Positions 48,601-59,531 of a DNA stretch of 64,000 nt are shown here, piece by piece (the first letter of the stretch is position 1; each line of letters starts with the position of its first letter). The position numbers were made by a program, and so were the translations under genes. Origin of the DNA: Oscheius tipulae (Eukaryota > Nematoda > Chromadorea > Rhabditida > Rhabditidae); NCBI GenBank assembly GCA_037178975.1, contig JASJZH010000002.1:5022001-5086000 (forward strand), given 5' to 3'. The notes under the pieces are model-generated. The model saw only the letters and a list, made by a program, of their open reading frames with translations. It did no database searches and had not been told where the DNA came from.

Positions 48601-49368
48601 GACAGTGAGAACAGCATCGGCGACTACAGGATTCGCCACTCCGTTGTCAGCTGAACACGAGATGACCGTATTATTGTCAGAGAGTGTGACTGGTTCGATT
48701 CTCAGTGTGGACAGGCCAGTAGACGTCGATTTTGTTATGTATCTGGAACAGAACCTTTTAAAATATGAAGAGAATTGTACCTGGAATCAGCTGGGATCTG
48801 GCTGTTGACTCTCCAAATGATGTTCGGCAGAGGATTGCCATCAGCCCTACAGAAGAAGGAGATCGGTCCTCCTACCACGACTGTCGACGGGTCGGGACGG
48901 ACCATGAGACGAGCAGGATCTGAAAGAAAGGGGTTAGATAAAGATTTTCAAGCAATCTTATGGAGGTGTCTTGTATATTTCTATCATGGTCTAAACGATG
49001 TTGGCTCTGGCTTTTCCTAACCAGACTATTCAGTAAGTTCAATTTTCTTTCTCGTACTGTCTCACGAACTAAGCCAATGTTTTTCTGAGAGTTCGCCGAG
49101 TTCTTTGTAGGTTCTATTCTCCGAGACGGTACAGATGACATTTTTGAGAGAATGGCCCGCCAAATCCAATAAAATGAAATGTTTAAAAGACTTACATGCC
49201 AGAGCCTCAATATAGCTCTGGTAGGAATCTGAAGACCAAAGAATGAATATGTAGTTCGACCACAGAAGAGAGACCCCCAAACCCCGACTTACCATCTGCA
49301 GATCCTATGGCTGGAAGGTGGAGGACCGCTGCCAAATAGAGCAGCAGTGGGGTTCGTATTCTGGTCAT
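27610..49368 (-). CDS. ptp-3: LAR-type receptor protein tyrosine phosphatase
   Basis: A 21.8 kb gene, the orthologue type of C. elegans PTP-3 and vertebrate PTPRF/D/S, which guides axons and organises synapses and adhesion. Signal peptide: exon 49368-49293. Ig1 lies in 48919-48781 and 48742-48592, Ig2 in 48550-48247 and Ig3 in 46458-46183. Fibronectin III domains 1-4 are in 46146-44493, 5-7 in 39529-37150, and 8 onward from 32282. A basic furin-type site (RGQRKKRD) lies in the membrane-proximal region. The helix VCIIVIFLIIIGIIFWW (about 29880-29950) precedes two phosphatase domains. D1 has KNRY, WPDHG and HCSAGIGRTG (28824-28856), so it should be active. D2 has KNRA, WPEQG and HCANGAGRSG (27796-27825) and is probably catalytically weak or dead. 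The stop is at 27610. Introns of 4.9-5.0 kb contain nested genes or unexplained sequence. Confidence 0.96.
32338..32670 (-). CDS. Candidate third LAR first exon or short secreted frame
   Basis: The minus-strand frame from 32670 opens with a signal-peptide-like MWLFLLYLFHPGAAYF, similar in style to the 46663 exon, followed by an Arg-rich linker (NRTLERQHRGLRIRSRH). It sits directly upstream of the exon for fibronectin domain 8. Clear donor sites here (for example GTACCT near 32410) leave phase 0, whereas the next LAR exon needs phase 1; a phase-1 donor at GGTTACAC is weak. It may start a short receptor form or be an unrelated or chance frame. Confidence 0.3.
   Translation of the reverse strand: MWLFLLYLFHPGAAYFHLLSPLMEMSETLDNRTLERQHRGLRIRSRHPLPFKNGDYTINTSISSKERREHAGYTEVWAVPTKMPQMVPPLQDKGILTAVISSLLGSGRAY
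33179..34029 (-). CDS. Nested gene in a LAR intron: unknown, probably secreted
   Basis: The exons 33821-33660, 33611-33587 (25 nt) and 33558-33179 join in phase and give text with coding character: ESIEDIKLINLIAGKLAQQ, FRFETTVTSKTLSLYFPFHD, WPLFLSKPLERTTLSMDP, ISTAEVFDAIVF and MSRPFEWVDIPTGEEEQ. A signal-peptide start at 34029 (MAAIAFVSLILAPSL) can be joined in phase by a weak donor (GTCTAG) at 33984. Its final intron may be GTAAGG-TATTACAG, in which case the stop is at 33207. I recognise no family. It lies on the same strand as the host gene, inside the 32283-37149 intron, and no LAR phase or domain explains it. Confidence 0.55.
34348..35238 (-). CDS. Nested gene in a LAR intron: secreted acidic Cys protein
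   Basis: Four exons (35238-34863, 34828-34724, 34661-34563, 34511-34348) join with every phase kept, 247 residues. The first exon has a signal peptide (YPLLLLVTFLALTKS), then a very acidic linker (DPMEDEDEEEEDETFQEE) and a Thr-rich stretch (EITTTTEDP). A cysteine-bearing domain follows, with SLCKQGLFERLDDLLNLIAS, WLRFDNATNKICS, SLCRTSECSLFYAQ, TVCKFKVLTRGGRQYRFKI and FTCQFSSTFQWKGCSIR. I do not recognise the family. An inner Met at 35226 is an equal start choice. Because the first exon also ends in phase 1, it could in principle splice to LAR fibronectin domain 8 at 32282, making it an alternative receptor start; the complete four-exon frame argues for a separate gene. Confidence 0.6.
35239..37149. 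other. Upstream part of the LAR intron hosting nested genes
   Basis: Intron sequence between the fibronectin 7 exon (ending 37150) and the nested genes. Frames here are short and lack domains. A promoter for the nested secreted gene is expected just above 35238. Confidence 0.5.
39530..44492. other. 5.0 kb LAR intron between fibronectin domains 4 and 5
   Basis: The exons on both sides join in phase 1 (…KTKEDG / VPSAPRNFEV). Inside I see only short frames with no recognised domain on either strand, plus purine-rich and CT-rich runs (for example 42540-42640). Its length is unusual beside the 35-75 bp introns nearby and suggests regulatory content or undetected small genes. Confidence 0.55.
46525..46663 (-). 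CDS. Alternative first exon of LAR with its own signal peptide
   Basis: An open frame starting at 46663 begins with a clear signal peptide (MWLLVFLLGPATGA) and a short linker rich in polar residues (SQTEERVQIRRPS). It ends at a good donor, GTAGG, at 46524. The donor leaves phase 1 and joins by a 66-bp intron to the Ig3 exon (VRRVPPYFS). The Ig2 exon uses the same acceptor in the same phase across a 1.8 kb intron. This supports a second promoter giving a receptor that lacks Ig1 and Ig2. C. elegans ptp-3 also makes long and short ectodomain forms (established), but the form predicted here keeps Ig3. Confidence 0.75.
49196..49228 (-). CDS. 33-nt in-phase microexon of the LAR gene
   Basis: A stretch with good flanking AG and GT sites encodes about 11 residues (DSYQSYIEALA) between the signal-peptide exon and the first Ig exon. 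Both junctions are phase 1, so inclusion or skipping keeps the frame. Microexons are known regulatory features of vertebrate LAR-family ectodomains, although those lie within and between the Ig domains. Whether this one is alternatively used is inference. Confidence 0.6.
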
Positions 49369-52300
49369 CGAAACAGAAGCTCGAACGATATTTCAGCATC
49401 CAGGCGTGACTAAAAAGTGGCTCTTTCCACTTGTACTTTTCGGATTTTTCATTATTTTTTACTCTGGGGGTCAACCGGGTCCCGGGGGGATGGGGTCTGA
49501 AAAATCTTCTATTATAACCACGTGGAAATAAGAAGGAAGAGAGACACTGATTATGATAATAGAGTATGATGCGCGTCTGACCTGAAAAGGTTCTATAGAC
49601 ACGGCCGAGATTAGGGATTCATGAGTCAACAAAACAGGGAATTGACACCTGAGACACTAGGAGAAAACGAATCAACGAGCCGGTGTAGGTATGAACACAA
49701 TTAGGAATCCGAATTGAATTATCAGATGTTTATAGGGGCTTGATATGTATGTGTGGAAATATGGATGATGTTTTTATCTGATCAGATGATGGCATCGTTT
49801 CACGCTAACATTATGTGTTTTTTTTTTTGAAAGCTGGTTTAGTAATTTCTTTTCTTGAGATCTGGAGAAAAGATGAGACGTAACAGGAAAAATAGATCAA
49901 AAACGTCACCTTCCAATTCAAGCAGGCAGTCTTCTGGTAAGAGCTCGAGAAAGGGAGATGGATGTATGTAATGCTCCAGAACAAAATTGTGCCTGCATCC
50001 TTAACAGGTCTTGGCAAGTTGAGTCAGAAGAGTCAAGCAATTCAAGATACAAAAAAGGCACTGGATCATTCCGCCAGCAACGTCAGCGACTGGTAACTTG
50101 TTAGGATCATCTTTGAGATCTTTGTTATTGGAAAAATATTCTTGGTGTATCGAGTTTCAATTTTCCCAGATAATTTCTAGCTTTATCTAAACAGAGGAAA
50201 GGTCCTATAGAAAGCAGTCCGATCGCCAGAACGACGAAAACTTCAAACGTCGGCGAACAATACTGTAACAGAGATGGAGAACCTATAACTGTTTCAGAGA
50301 GTTCTACGAGGACGTTTTAGATTACAGCCTATCAGAGAACTAATTCCCACAATCTTAGTGGAAAGTCAGAATGTGTGTGTTATACGATGTTCCTCGTGGT
50401 TATCCGCCGGATACTCGACTTAGTGAGTGAGGACGAACGGAGATCGTTTCCGGAAAGAATCACAAGATATCTTCTTCCTAGTAACCTATAGTATCTGACC
50501 AATTGGGGAGGCTATATGAAAGCGCAGAGACAAAGTTTCTGCGATTATGAGAATCGCCAGTTGGACTGAGGCCTAATAATAAACGAGGTTATCCCGGATA
50601 CGCGGCATTAGGAGTCCGGGGGCGAGAGCAAAAGCATTCCGTCAGGACTGTGTCTGTCCGAGAACAGCTGAGAGAGATTTTATACAATTAGTATCTCGAG
50701 GCACTTTCTCCCGGCCCCGATTGAGGGCCTCGGAATTGAGTTACGAACGATTTGATGGCTCCATTTGCTCTCCAAAGTTTTGAACTTTGACTATCAAGAA
50801 CTCCAAGGAAATATACCTGAACGAGAGCATTTGCGATGCATAAAATGGCTTCCGCGTTTTACGCATCGGTCACCGTCCGAATGATAGATCAGTCTCTATG
50901 TTCGAAAGAGAAGAAAGAAAAACCAGGGGTCTGGAGGCAAAGATGCGTGAAATGGACTCATTCCAGAAGTCTTTGTGTCTATGTTTGTTTGCTAAGTACT
51001 CGTGGGTCTCTGACGGCAGAAGCCCTTCCAGAGCTGCCAGAAACAGAGAGGAGACTACCCCACAGCGCGTCTAATTAATTTTTTCCCCTGTACTTTTCAA
51101 CAAAGCAGAGATCTCATCTTTTTCTTTGGGATTAACATTTTAGGGACTTAGTGTCTCAGAACAATTGGAACACCAAAATAAACTTTTTCACTTTCTTTTA
51201 AAATTGATTGTAAATTGAGAAGAAAACAAACCTTGTTCAATTACCCCCAACCGAACCAAAATGAGCGGAGGATTGCAACAAAAGCAACGCTCACAAGAGT
51301 CAAATAGCCAAAAGTAGCCTGGAAGAAAGTGTGGGAGAAGTTAGCCCTCTAATCGTCCCGAGGGAGAAGGTGATAAGCCGAAGGAGGTGCATCCATCAAA
51401 AGACAGAGATATATAAATGCTTTCCCGCTTTTTCACAGAGAATGAGAATGACCCAGTAGCCAATTTGGGAAAGTGTTTGCCCTCTGCTCCAGACGCCTTT
51501 TTTTCAAAAAAGAAAAGTAGTATACTGGGGGAAGAAGACCTTCAAAAAAACTGCATTCGTGCATAACAAGTGGGCGATAAGACGGCTCAAAATAATCTAG
51601 CGAACACCTTTGGATCATTGGCAATTAGTCATTTTGGGAGTCTCGATTTTAATTTGGCATCGAGCCTTGATGAGACGGGGACCCATCTGACGCAATTTGT
51701 ACTGCATTCTGGCCCGTTTACTTTGGAAAATCAGAAGAAGTATCTCCAGGAAAGAAGGCCAATTAGGGTATGAGGACAGAAACAGGTAGGCTAGGAGCTA
51801 ATAACGTCTCATGAAAGCTTGATGCAGGAATAACAAATGCAGGCGCAAAGGCCACACTGCCAACCAGACCGGGTCATTTGATACCTGTGCATCGCAACAT
51901 TTTCCCGGTATTTAGAGCTTTTTCTGGTGTCAGAGAACGAAAGCTCAGTGTTCTTTTTTGAAGAACAAACTCTGAAGACTTTTGAAAATATTTAGCTCTT
52001 TTTTGTTCAAACAGTTCCATAAAAATTGCGATTTCAAATGGATTTTTGAAACTATTACTCATCAGACGCTACACGTTCCAGAATTAGTCCTAGAGAGGTT
52101 CGAACATAGAAAAGAACAGCTGTCGATTCTGTGCCGACGAGAATGTTCCACAATTCTACCCAAGAGTAGCACCTGTTGATCAAGTCTCAATCTAATTGAC
52201 GTTCCCAAACAGTTTCCAAGTTCAGTGGACAGAAATCTGTATCAGACTGAAATCAGACAGGAAAAACAAACTGGAAGGTAGCGCCAAGTCACTTTGTATC

Positions 52301-53818
52301 GGCTACGTTATAATGAGAAATGAAATTTTATTGTTTTCGCCGACGTAACAAGGAGAGAGTTGATTTGAATATGAGTGACACTAATCCAATAGATACCGGA
52401 AAAGAGAGAGAGACTTCTGATTGACGTAGTTCAATTAGTAGCAGATTCACCACCATGGGTGGCAGAGAGAAAACTAACAGGTGAGCAAGAGACGTAGGGG
52501 AAAATTCGTTTGCACTCGACTCTTTGAATCATTTATGGGCTCAAAGGGAAGCCTGGAACAGGCAAAACATAAAGGGAAGTCGCGAGACAGGAACGACTGT
52601 AGTCGAAAGAACGTTTTCCCTCGGAGAAAGACAGCAAAGTCGAATGAGTCACCATGAAAACCAATCTCACGATTTCTTGGCATTCCCATACTTCCCGAAA
52701 AATTACCTCCGAAACTTATTTCTGAAGCCTCAGCAAAACAGCCATCGTTATCTCAGGGAGCATCGAACGGTAATTTTCTTCATCACTGGCTTGTGACGGG
52801 AGAGGGTGTTCGCGTGGCCTTGCCCAGTGCCTGCCGAGAAGATACGGCTGTGAGACAGGCGACCAGAGGCGAGGGGGAAACTAGGGGAAAAACGACTGGT
52901 TTGACCTAAGGAAAAGGCAAGGGAGGTTGGGAGGAAACTGAATGTTTGGGAACTGAGACAAAGAGAGAATTATGGTGACCAGATTGAAAAACAGTGAAAA
53001 AAATAGTTAGAAGTAGTGGATCAGATAACTTGATGGTTTTACACCCAAGAGGGGTACAAAACTGTTTCCAAACAAGCCAGAATCTTTTTTCCTTGGGTCA
53101 TTTGACATTGGTCCTGACCAGGCTGCACACATGTTGCGAGCATAAAATAAAGTGTCACAGATGTCGTTTAATGACTCCACCTCTTTCCACTCCAAACAAA
53201 CGAGATGGTACAGATGAAATCTCGGACAGGTGGAAAAGAATGCTTACTTGGGACCCGGTTGACACAGAGATATCTTTTTTGGAATGAATATAACCAACTC
53301 ACCTGTTTAGTAGAAAGTACTCACACCAATGGTCAATTCATCATCGAAGGGATCGTTGTCTGAAAATGCATAATTTTAAAGAGACACAGAGAAAAGGAGA
53401 GAGTATATGGAGGAGGAAATTGCCAAAGTAAGGCCCGAGTCCCTCAAAAAGTAGACGGAAGGAGAGAGAAAAGTGTCGCTGAAACATATGTCATCGGCGC
53501 CTCGTCGCCCAGAGCCGAGTACAATGTCGTCGAAGGCCCAATAGAACGGGATTGATGACTCCCATCCCGTTGTTTTACGCGAGAAAAACTGTCTGGCGAG
53601 AGCTGACCGCAGAGAGGGGATGGGTATAAGGTCATGGGGAAAAGATGATTTTTCTATGGTGGTGAAAGTAGATGAGAGAGAAACTTTTTGTTCAACCCCG
53701 AATGATGTAGAGGTACTGAAGAGTCTATGAAAGGGACTATGAAAACAGTTAACAAACCACTGACAATAGTGAGAATAGCCTTTGTTGTAGTTTAGCCATG
53801 ACACTGTCAAAATTATGT
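49369..53818. other. Gene-poor region upstream of the LAR gene
   Basis: No frame longer than about 90 codons shows protein character. The 5' leader and main promoter of the LAR gene should be at its left end. Many short frames overlap on both strands. Confidence 0.5.
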
Positions 53819-54354
53819 TCTCCGATCCTGTTGGCTACCGCTATACCTCTCGCTTCCACGACCGCTTTTAAGTTTGACAAAGAGGAAATGAACGAAGAGA
53901 CAAAATGAATGAAAATATGGACAAAAAAACAGTGAAAACGACTTTTGGGAGACAATTTGGCATACTGTAACGCCACTTTGCGCATTTGCGCACATCGCTT
54001 TGTGCACCCTTTTTTCGAGGTTTCCCTCATTTTTCTCGTGACTCTATAGCAAAATACACTTGCTCTTTCGTTTGTCAAAAAATAACACCGAGAAAAGAAA
54101 CAAATAATGGGAATGATCTCGATTAAAACCCGTAAAGAAGCTAGAAAATGTGAAGTATTGTAACGATTATTGTCCACTTTTGACATTCGTTCCTCCGTGA
54201 GAGCGATACAGACAGTATTCAGCTGTGTTTTACCATAGCAGGGATCAGCAGAGAGAACAGCGCAACCCGATCAAAATCAACGTAAGGGCTTTTTGTCAAA
54301 CTTAAAATCGGTCGTAGAAGTGAGAGGTATAGCGGTAGTCAACAGGATTGGAGA
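53819..54354. repeat. Inverted-repeat element, about 63-bp arms
   Basis: Arm 53819-53881 (…CTACCGCTATACCTCTCGC…) is repeated in reverse complement at 54290-54354 with about seven mismatches. The spacer is about 410 bp and has no coding capacity that I can recognise. The layout fits a non-autonomous MITE or foldback element; no target-site duplication was confirmed. Confidence 0.65.
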
Positions 54355-57300
54355 CCAATGGTAGGAGAGAGGGGATAGCGCTACAAGTTTTCATCTATTT
54401 GATCCAATTGGATAAAAATTTGACAACAGTCGATCAATTGAAGGTGTGCCTATCTTCTACGTAAAAGCGTCAGTCAAGTTTCTGACAAACTGTTTCGATT
54501 GCCTCCAGTTTTGGCACTTCGGCACTTCTAACTTTATCCAAAACGACGTCGCAGACAGTTGGTCCTCTGCTAAAGCCCCAAAGTAAACAGACAAAAGTGA
54601 CCGCTCGGGGGCGCGAGATGGAGAGTCGAAAATTAGCATAATGGCGGCCGCCGTTGACAAAGATGTTAATGCGAGAAGCGGTAGAGGTCCAGAGCCTTTC
54701 CGCGAGATTTCCCGACGGGGTCCGCGAATTATTCGAACATGGAAGCCTGTGAGAAAAGTACACAAAAGGCTTTGGGGAGATGACAAGCAGCCGAAAAGAT
54801 AAATAGCCCGTTGCACATTAGAGGACACGGTTCGCAGCACTTTTGTACTCGGATCCAAAGATGTTTTTTTCTAATATTTTATGAGAGACATGAGAATTGA
54901 AGTCGACTGCCAACTGCCAACAATTTATTGTTTATTGGAAAACGGAAAAAGGTCACTTTATTGTGGATTACACAACCGACATGGCATTGACCCGGAGCCA
55001 AACAGCTGTCAGCAAAAATGAGGGTTTCTGCCCTGATTCTGTTGGTAGAAAAAACTGAGATTGTTGTGAAAGAGACGAGGTACAAGGCTCGATTATAGAA
55101 GTGAAATAAATCATGCAGCGGCTCCTACATCGCCGGGTGGGATTAAAGAGATACGGGAGTGAGAAGGAGCAAAAGTTTTAGGAGCCTCGAGAAACAACAA
55201 TGAAATTATCGGAGTACTTGAATCCTTGACGGCCAATTGAGTCTGAGCAGTAAAGGAGGGCGGAAAAGTAGCTGTGACCAGGGGAACACTAAGCCCTGTG
55301 GTCAAGACGGGCGGCAGAATGAAACGGCCTGAGGAATGAGTGATAAATAATTCGGGAAGGACGAAAGAAAAGGCACAGAGAGAGGGAAGAGAGAATGTTC
55401 AGGAAAAGAAAAACCTTAGAGTCGGAGTAAACGGAGCGCTCCACATGGATAAACAACTGCTGGATACAAATTCTTTCAGTCAGCATGTGATTTCTTGGAA
55501 AGGATTTTGTAAACGAGTCAATAGAACTGGTCAAAAAATGGAGCTGTGGATCGAGGGAGTTCAGTAGACGATAGTCAATAAACTGAGCTTTGTCAAAATG
55601 TGTGGGATAAGTCAGTTGAGACAAAGTACAGTCTAAATTACTAGGTAGTCGTTTGAGTTGAGAGGAGCAACTCTACGGCTTGAAGTTTTCTGCGACGGAA
55701 ACAGTCGAGCTACCAGATTTTGAAGATAACAATGTTCCTAATTAGTATTTTTTAATTGATTTGGAACTTTTGCTTTACAGAATAGAGTTTTCGGAAGTTT
55801 CTATTGTTTTGGAAAAACTCTCAGAATCAGATTTGTTGGAAGAAAACACTCTTCTTTACAGCTCTTTCGACTGATTTTACAACAAGGCAAGTCGAAAAGA
55901 GAATAAAGAAGAAACTTTTTTCATAAAAGGTGACGTCCAAAGCAGCTGCAAAAACTCTTGAAAGCAACTGGAGACACTCAAAGTGTAGGCCGGATTGCTC
56001 TCATAAAAACCGAGTGCGCAGTTTCCGGTATGTCCAGCGAGGGTTGTTGTGGCCGTTCGAATATTTTAAGAAGTTTCTTGAACCGAGTAGACCAAAGATA
56101 GAAGGACGAGTGACGTGGGGAGAGGAAACTGAGGCGTGAAGTTCAAAGAGCAAGTTGACCTTTGTCTAATAAGATCAAGGCGTAGAGGGTCAAGAGCCAG
56201 TGGCTACTTACTAGTGTGAAATGTGTCCAGTATTGATGTTTCGTCGCCGAGGACAAAGGAGCTGCCCCGGGGGTCCTTCAACGCCGTGACCTAGAGGGAG
56301 CTCTCCGGCCTCCTTTCACCAAGTACACCTGGCTCTTTGTTTTCAACGCAACTTTTGGCGGCTTGTTAGTAATTCTGACTCATGTTATCTTGGACTCCAA
56401 ACTCAAGTTCCGAAGGCGGCCAAAAGATTGAGCCAGACTCTTTTAGATCCTAAAGCTTAGGCAAGACGCTCACGTTGTTGTGACAGAGAAGTGACCCAAT
56501 ATGTTCAACTTATCTAGACACTAAGAACTGTAACTACAAAGGCAAAAAATCTCTTTAAGTTAATGGACAAATGAGCGTGTGGAATCAAAAGAGAGGTAAT
56601 GTCAGAAAAGAGTGGTCATTAATTGAGCCGGTGTCAAACAAAATGAATGGCCTTCTTTAGAAAGAGCGAAGAGCTCCGAGAGAAACAAGCGTACTACCAG
56701 GAAATCTGAGACCTGAGCAGGCCTGTCAGCATTTTTGAGAGATTCCCGTGAAATTTTGAGAGGCAGATCCACTGAGAGACAACTGTTGCAAATTGGCCTC
56801 GTGTTTAGTGGAGAACGACGAGACAACACCGTCATTTATCACCTCTCACTCTTTCGCGCGTTCGTTCAAATTGGCTGATTTCACGTTACGAGGATGGATG
56901 CCACCACTAACGGCTTTGGGAACGTGTGAGAAAGATGAAAAAGAGCGGGGCTTGGGGAATTGGAAGCGCTGATAGATGGCAGAAGGATGGGCCATCTTGA
57001 GAAACAGTGTATATCAAAAGGTGTAAACAGGGCTCCGAGTTTGTATATTCAATGGGGGAGAGTCACAAAACTGAAATATTTAGTTAATAGAAGAGGCAGT
57101 GACTGTAAGACGACTGTTTTACTGATACCTCACATCTGTATTGAGCAAAAAAATCGGAATAGGACCCATTGGTCACCCCAATGATGACCCCAATTGGCAG
57201 CAGACGGAGCCGGAAAGAGAATAAGCAAACAGAAGAAACAACAACATATGGACGACTTCCGTCGAGGCTTAGTCAGGGGTTTACTTGCCACGATAAGCTT

Positions 57301-59531
57301 TGGCTGTTTTTGGGGGGTAGCAGCAGTCAAATAGTATTCAAAAAGCACGAGCCTCTGACTCATTATGACTCCAAGGAATGGCTCAGAAAGACCGGAGAGG
57401 CCGCTACTTTTGAACGAAAGGCCACAGGCCACAAACATTTTTTCATGACTATCCTATGTTGACTCAGCTGACCGGTTAGGTGCTATAACTGGTACCAATG
57501 AGCGTTAATAGAAGCACATTAGGGAGGAATTGATCGATCAGCTGCTGTTCTCTCTGAAGATATAAACATTGGAAGGAAGAAGAGTTATTTGGTGAACACT
57601 GATAACAAAAGAGGAAAAGGACAAGCCAAACAAAGGAAGCTGTCAATCGGAAGCAGGAACTGATTCAGCTTTTTCGCCATTTTGCACGGTAATCGCCGGA
57701 GCCTTCTAGACGATATAAGTGGGGGCTTCTTCTTTTAAAAGCAGGGGTAGTTGACTGAACAAGTACTAACATGGTGATTACACCGGTTTGCAGACTTCAG
57801 CAGAATAACTGCATGTGAGCTGTGGAAGTAACCAAAGTAGTCAAAGGAAGTCACAAGTATGTGCAACAGGGTGTCAACAAGTCAGCGCTGACCTCCCGGT
57901 AAGCTAAGAGTCGGCAGACGACTGCCAATGGGTAGGATTGGGTTTCCGGGGGCCAGAGGGGGGCTGGACAGATTCACAAACAATCGTCCACTGCCTGCAA
58001 TCGGTCGTCGAGAGCACGAGAAAAGTCTCACAATCCCGATGTCGGGATCATCAAATGGTCATCAAGTGAGGGCTTGGCAGTTAGCCGAGAGCTATAAAAC
58101 AACTGACCCTTTCTCTCTCGCGTGCGAGATCGAATAGAGCTCCGAGATTTTCTATAGACGCACAGATGGCCAGACAAAAATTATGACAAAACCTCAGGGG
58201 ACCACGGACTGTTTGAATCTTTTGGTTTTGGAGACGAACAAAATCTTGCAAGGTACTTCATCGAACTTTTCTAACAGTACCGCAGAGACAGTTCGGGCAG
58301 AACCATACTGTGACTCTTCCATTTGTACAGAAGAATCTGGATAACCTATCTTTTCTATTCAGTTGCTGCCTATTGCGTGTCGCCTTGTCGGTCAGTTCAA
58401 AGAGTTCGCGGTCGCGAGAGGTCAGTCTCGCGGCTGTGCGAATTCTCTCTAATTGGGACGAGGAGCACAACGTGTCTCGAGTCATCTGTCCGAACACTTG
58501 TTGTCAATTGAGATGGATCATCTCCTACTTTACATACCTCAGTGGTCAAGGGAGAATGTTATACTCCCAAAGGAGTACAATACTCTACGCGAGGATTATG
58601 ACAGGGCTCATTCACGGCTCATTGGACGTCTGATGTGACAGATTGAGGATCAGCAGTCTGTCTACGGCTTTGAAATCTCGAAGCGATAGGGTTTTGTTCA
58701 TTTTCGGAAGTCCATACGGGAGACTATAAACAGTCTATGTGTCTAACTTCCGCCCGATTTACGGAAATTCGATCTGCTCTGGTTACCGCCTTCAAAGGCA
58801 ACAGTATGGAACAATTGTGGAGAGAACATAAACCGAGCATCGGATGACACCAGGAGCCGTAAACTTAAATTGGACCGAATACTAATAAGCTACGGCGTAT
58901 CCTCTCTCGAGTCGAGGAATCGTAAGCCTCTTAATTGATGCGTTTCGGCGGAGTAGAATTTCAAAGTTGCATTAAGGGCTCTAAGACCGAGTCGGATGAC
59001 AGGCGTTCCTCCAAATTCAGAGGGCCAGCTGGAACAGGACTCGGAGGAGTCGTAATCTTGCCAAGATTACAGGGTCCATTGCCAATTTATGGCCTTGAAA
59101 CTATGCTAATTTTCACCGAAAAGATGGAAACGATAAATTCGAGCCGGCGGTTATTTGGGCCCCCGAACGAGGAGAAGAGAGCCAATTAGAGATTGGCACC
59201 GGAGGGCAATACAATAGACCAATCAGGCTCAAAGGGGAGACGTCTGACACCTGTTGCTCCGGAACACGACTGCGCGTAATTTGAACGGATTGGATAGAAA
59301 AAGAGGGCTCCTGTGTATAAGCCACAAGAAAATTGGCCGCTCTAAACGGCTCTCGGGAAGAGACGCGAACTGCTGAAGTATGCAAATTAGTCGGTGTGCA
59401 ATCAGAGGCCAAGACAGGAAGAAGCCGCTCCCGTACTCTATCATTATTTGTTCAAGAACTTGGCGGAAAAGGTGAGAAAAGTCGTGAAATTTCCAAAGGT
59501 TCCTGTCAGCGCCTCTGATAAAGACTACGTT
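54355..59531. other. Gene-poor region, nothing recognised
   Basis: About 5 kb without a supported gene. Frames at 55111-55624 (minus) and 58310-58633 (plus, overlapped by a minus frame) lack domains or good splice partners. It may be distal regulatory sequence or contain fast-evolving genes I cannot see. Confidence 0.4.

Noticed and set aside
58310-58633. 107-codon plus frame with an overlapping minus frame (58258-58497, CxNG…CPNC)
   Set aside because: Two open frames on opposite strands, neither with a recognised motif or partner exon; most likely chance.
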